From the NCBI GenBank assembly GCA_943369755.1, contig CALROG020000020.1:1-64000 (forward strand): a stretch of 64,000 nt of DNA, given 5' to 3'. A program made the position numbers and the translations under genes. Shown one piece after another: positions 61,201 to 64,000 of the stretch (within the stretch, counting starts at the first letter, position 1; the number at the start of each line of letters is the position of its first letter). The notes beneath the pieces were generated by a model. It made no database searches, was not told where the DNA came from, and was given only the letters and a program-made list of their open reading frames with translations. The DNA is from CALROG01 sp943369755 (lineage in GTDB: Bacteria > Pseudomonadota > Gammaproteobacteria > Burkholderiales > Burkholderiaceae_C).

Positions 61201-61932
61201 ATGACCCAAGCCGCCCCCCGTACCGACAAGATTCTGGTGGTCGACGACGACGCCCGCATCCGTGACTTGCTGCGCCGCTACCTGACCCAGGAAGGTTTTG
61301 AGGTGATCCTTGCCGAAGACGGCAAGGCCCTGAACCGCTTGATGCTGCGCGAGACCGCCGACCTGATCGTGCTGGACCTGATGATGCCCGGCGAAGACGG
61401 TTTGTCGATCTGTCGGCGCCTGCGCGCGGCAAACGACCGCACGCCGATCATCATGCTGACCGCCAAGGGCGAAGATGTGGACCGCATCGTGGGCCTGGAA
61501 GTCGGCGCAGACGACTACCTTGGCAAGCCCTTCAACCCACGCGAGCTGCTGGCCCGGGTGCACGCCGTGCTGCGCCGCCGCCCGGCGCAAGAGGCTCCTG
61601 GTGCGCCGTCAAGCGACAACGAGGTGGTGAACTTCGGCCCGTTCGCTTTTGACCTGGGGGCCCGCACCCTGCAAAAAAATGGCGAAGAGTTGCCGCTGAC
61701 CACAGGCGAGTTCGCCATGCTGAAAGCGCTGGTACGCCACCCGCGCCAGCCCTTGTCGCGCGAGAAGCTGGCCCAGCTGGCCCGCGGGCGCGAATTCGAG
61801 CCGTTTGACCGCAGCCTGGACGTGCAGGTTTCGCGGTTGCGCAAGCTGGTGGAGGTTGACGCCGCTGCGCCGCGCTATATTCAGACCGTCTGGGGCGTGG
61901 GCTACGTCTTCGTGCCAGATGGCGGGAGTTGA
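61201..61932 (+). CDS. ompR: OmpR-type response regulator
   Basis: A 243-residue receiver plus winged-helix regulator. ILVVDDDARIRDLL gives the acidic triad start, LIVLDLMMPGEDG the phosphorylated Asp, MLTAKGEDVDRIVGLEVGAD the Thr switch, and GKPFNPREL the Lys. The DNA-binding domain ends YIQTVWGVGYVFV. The ATG at 61201 has GGAG five bases before it. A longer in-frame start has none. It is paired with the EnvZ-type kinase 54 nt downstream. Confidence 0.92.
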   Translation: MTQAAPRTDKILVVDDDARIRDLLRRYLTQEGFEVILAEDGKALNRLMLRETADLIVLDLMMPGEDGLSICRRLRAANDRTPIIMLTAKGEDVDRIVGLEVGADDYLGKPFNPRELLARVHAVLRRRPAQEAPGAPSSDNEVVNFGPFAFDLGARTLQKNGEELPLTTGEFAMLKALVRHPRQPLSREKLAQLARGREFEPFDRSLDVQVSRLRKLVEVDAAAPRYIQTVWGVGYVFVPDGGS

Positions 61933-61986
61933 CGCCACCGGCTCACCCCGACATTTTCGCAAGTCGAACCATCGCGGTGAAAACAA

Positions 61987-63399
61987 TTGATTCGCGCAGT
62001 CACAACCAGTATTGACGCCACCGGGCCGGCCCCGCTGGAAACCGCACCAGCGCCGCTGGAAATGCGGCCGCAGCGTGTAGGCCTCAGCCTTTTCTGGCGC
62101 ACTTTTTTCCTGCTCTCCCTGTTGCTGATCGGCAGCATTGTTGCGTGGCTACAAACCTTCCGCGCGCTGGAATTTGAGCCCCGCGCCGCTCAAACGGCAC
62201 AGCAGATTGCGTCGCTGGTCAACCTGAGCCGCGCGGCCATGGTGCACTCTGACGAGATTGCACGGGTCTCGCTGATCAAGACGCTGGCAGACCAGGAAAG
62301 TCTGCGCATTGTGCCGCGCAAGCCCGGCGACAGCGTCGCACTTTTTGACCCCGACGCCATCGACCAGCGGGTGATGCAAGAACTGGGTGCGCGCCTGGGC
62401 AAAGGCACAGTCGTGGCCGGTCAGGTCAACGGCACAGAAGGGCTGTGGGTGACCTTCAGCGTTGACAAAAGCGATTACTGGCTGGTGCTGGATCGCAACC
62501 GTTTCACCCCGGCGGGCAGCAAGACCTGGCTGGTCTGGCTGCTGATTGCGGCGGCGCTGTCACTCACCGGCTCTGCCCTGATTGCGCGGCTGATCAATCG
62601 GCCGCTCAAGCAACTGTCGTTTGCAGCCAGCCGGGTGCGCGACGGCGACTTTGACGCCAGCAAGCTGGATGAGAGAGCCGTGACCGCCGAGATTCGCGAG
62701 GTCAACATCGGCTTCAACCGCATGGCGCAGCAACTGGCCAAGATCGAGCAAGACCGCGCGGTCATGCTGGCGGGCATTTCACACGACCTGCGCACGCCGC
62801 TGGCCCGGCTGCGGCTGGAAACCGAAATGAGCGTGGCCGACCAGGACGCCCGTGACCACATGGCCGCCGACATTGACCAGCTCGACGCCATCATTGACAA
62901 GTTTCTCGACTACGCGCGGCCCGACCATGCCGAACTCAAACCGGTGCTGCTGAATGACGTGATCGAGGCCTGCCTGTACGCCGTACAGGACCAGGGCGAC
63001 ATGCGCATCAATCTTGATGTGGCACCCAACCTGTACGTACTGGCCGACGAGGTTGAACTGGCACGGGTGCTGTCCAACCTGCTGGAAAACGCGCGCCGCT
63101 ACGGCAAAACCCCCGAGACGGGTATTGCGGTGGTGGACGTGGCGGCCAAGGCGCGTGGCGAATGGGTGCTGCTGAAGGTGCGCGACCACGGCATGGGCGT
63201 GGCCCCCGAGACCCTGCCCAACCTGATCAAACCATTCTTTCGGGGCGACGCGGCGCGCACTGCGGCCACAGGTGCCGGCCTGGGGCTGGCGATTGTGGAC
63301 AAAACCGTGCAGCGCATGGGCGGGATCTTTGCACTGGCCAACACCAGCTCGGGCGGGCTGGCCGCGCACATCAAGCTGCAAAAGCCAAAGACCGAATAG
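61987..63399 (+). CDS. envZ: EnvZ-type sensor histidine kinase
   Basis: A 470-residue membrane kinase. TM1 (about 35-57), a periplasmic sensor (58-177) and TM2 (about 178-200) are followed by a HAMP domain (INRPLKQLSFAASRVRDGD). The DHp H-box is AGISHDLRTPLARLRLETE. The HATPase has NLLENARRYGK, HGMGVAPE and GAGLGLAIVDK. The frame opens at a TTG (61987). ATG at 62062 (MRPQRVGLSLF) is an alternative that keeps both membrane helices. It signals to the adjacent OmpR. Confidence 0.9.
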   Translation: MIRAVTTSIDATGPAPLETAPAPLEMRPQRVGLSLFWRTFFLLSLLLIGSIVAWLQTFRALEFEPRAAQTAQQIASLVNLSRAAMVHSDEIARVSLIKTLADQESLRIVPRKPGDSVALFDPDAIDQRVMQELGARLGKGTVVAGQVNGTEGLWVTFSVDKSDYWLVLDRNRFTPAGSKTWLVWLLIAAALSLTGSALIARLINRPLKQLSFAASRVRDGDFDASKLDERAVTAEIREVNIGFNRMAQQLAKIEQDRAVMLAGISHDLRTPLARLRLETEMSVADQDARDHMAADIDQLDAIIDKFLDYARPDHAELKPVLLNDVIEACLYAVQDQGDMRINLDVAPNLYVLADEVELARVLSNLLENARRYGKTPETGIAVVDVAAKARGEWVLLKVRDHGMGVAPETLPNLIKPFFRGDAARTAATGAGLGLAIVDKTVQRMGGIFALANTSSGGLAAHIKLQKPKTE

Positions 63400-63429
63400 T
63401 GAAGTTGTGTGAGCTGAACCAGCGCCGGC

Positions 63430-63909
63430 TCAGCGGCGCAGCAACACTACCGCGCGCGCCTCAATGCTCTCGCCCTGCCCCACTGGTCCGAGCTTTTCCG
63501 CTGTCTTGGCCTTCACGTTGACCTGAGCGGGCGCAAGGCCCAGCGCCTGCGCCACGCAAGTGCACATGCTGTCAATGTAGGGAGCCAGCTTGGGCGCCTG
63601 GGCAACTACGGTGCTGTCTACATTGCCAATCTGCCAGCCCTGCGCCCGCACGCGGCGCGCGGCCTCGGCCAATAGCACCGACGAGTCAGCGCTTTTGAAC
63701 TGGGCGTCGGTGTCGGGGAAATGCCGCCCGATATCGCCCAGGCCGGCCGCACCCAGCAGCGCGTCGGTGATGGCGTGCAACAGCACGTCTGCATCTGAAT
63801 GGCCCAGCAAGCCCCGGTCAAACGCAATCTGCACACCGCCGATGATGAGCTTGCGCCCCGGCACCAGCGCGTGCACGTCCCAGCCTTCACCAATGCGAAT
63901 GTCTGTCAT
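63430..63909 (-). CDS. ispF: 2-C-methyl-D-erythritol 2,4-cyclodiphosphate synthase
   Basis: MEP-pathway cyclase. The 159-residue product has the zinc Asp-His in GEGWDVHAL and the third His region GHSDADVLLHAITDALLGA. DIGRHFPDTDAQF and VKAKTAEKLGPVGQGESIEA follow. It overlaps ispD by four bases (ATGA). Dxr, another MEP enzyme, is also in this window. Confidence 0.97.
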   Translation of the reverse strand: MTDIRIGEGWDVHALVPGRKLIIGGVQIAFDRGLLGHSDADVLLHAITDALLGAAGLGDIGRHFPDTDAQFKSADSSVLLAEAARRVRAQGWQIGNVDSTVVAQAPKLAPYIDSMCTCVAQALGLAPAQVNVKAKTAEKLGPVGQGESIEARAVVLLRR

Positions 63910-64000
63910 GTCCTGTTCCTGAGCACCGCCTCGGCCAGCGCGAAATCGTCCGGGTAGGTTACTTTGAAGTTCTGCGCACCGCCCGCCACCAGCAGCGGCC
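63906..64000 (-). CDS. ispD: 2-C-methyl-D-erythritol 4-phosphate cytidylyltransferase, C-terminal fragment
   Basis: The last 31 codons, ending NFKVTYPDDFALAEAVL and RNRT, run off the right edge. The KVTYPDDFALAE end is characteristic of IspD. It overlaps ispF, the usual ispDF arrangement. Confidence 0.85.
   Translation of the reverse strand, partial: PLLVAGGAQNFKVTYPDDFALAEAVLRNRT

Overview
The window is high-GC, gene-dense chromosomal DNA from a betaproteobacterium, most likely a Comamonadaceae member (Rhodoferax/Polaromonas-like). The evidence is the gene order (rlmE-ftsH-folP-glmM, greA-carB-carA, the full rpsB-to-rnhB envelope operon), the style of the proteins, and a dispersed ~45-bp repeat that I associate with this family. 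There are no rRNA genes, insertion sequences, phage genes or CRISPR arrays. Two tRNA genes are present (Leu-CAG, Val-GAC).

Bases 1-13.3 kb form a phosphate-starvation island. It starts with the end of a pst operon (pstC partial, pstS) and continues with a small MliC-like lipoprotein, a membrane-bound CheA-like kinase with CheY and CheX partners, and exopolyphosphatase (ppx) on the other strand. It ends with a tightly overlapping five-gene operon read leftward: olsB-like acyltransferase, PlcP-like phospholipase C, Agt-like lipid glycosyltransferase, polyphosphate kinase and SixA-like phosphatase. Arrays of 11-bp-spaced TGTCAT repeats (Pho boxes) precede pstS, the lipoprotein, the kinase operon and the lipid operon. 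A further array lies inside the 3' end of the glycosyltransferase gene, just before ppk. I infer a programme in which P limitation swaps phospholipids for ornithine- and glycolipids and adjusts polyphosphate.

13.3-17.6 kb is an arsenic cluster: arsR (apparently leaderless), an ATP-grasp-like protein of unknown role, arsI (C-As lyase type), arsC, a fatty-acid-hydroxylase-family membrane protein and an AqpS-type channel. 17.5-19.6 kb holds an alpha/beta hydrolase and an M14-type metallopeptidase that overlap, plus a 41-codon ORF behind a Pho-box-like promoter.

19.6-46 kb is core housekeeping, almost all leftward: glmM, folP, ftsH, rlmE, greA, carB, carA, then the classical run rpsB-tsf-pyrH-frr-uppS-cdsA-dxr-rseP-bamA-skp-lpxD-fabZ-lpxA-lpxB-rnhB and an RNA methyltransferase. 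Two intrinsic terminators/attenuators lie around tsf. 46-64 kb is mixed metabolism and regulation: amidase, D-amino acid dehydrogenase, methyltransferase, NAD(P)HX repair enzyme, SDR, RNase R, RimO, PhaR, RelA, a hydrolase, 3-hydroxybutyrate dehydrogenase, a SIMPL-domain protein, OmpR/EnvZ, and ispF with the end of ispD.

Two things deserve most attention. The first is the Pho-controlled lipid-remodelling/polyphosphate operon. The second is a repeat family of which six of the eight copies seen lie inside protein genes, all read in one frame and giving related ~15-residue peptides.
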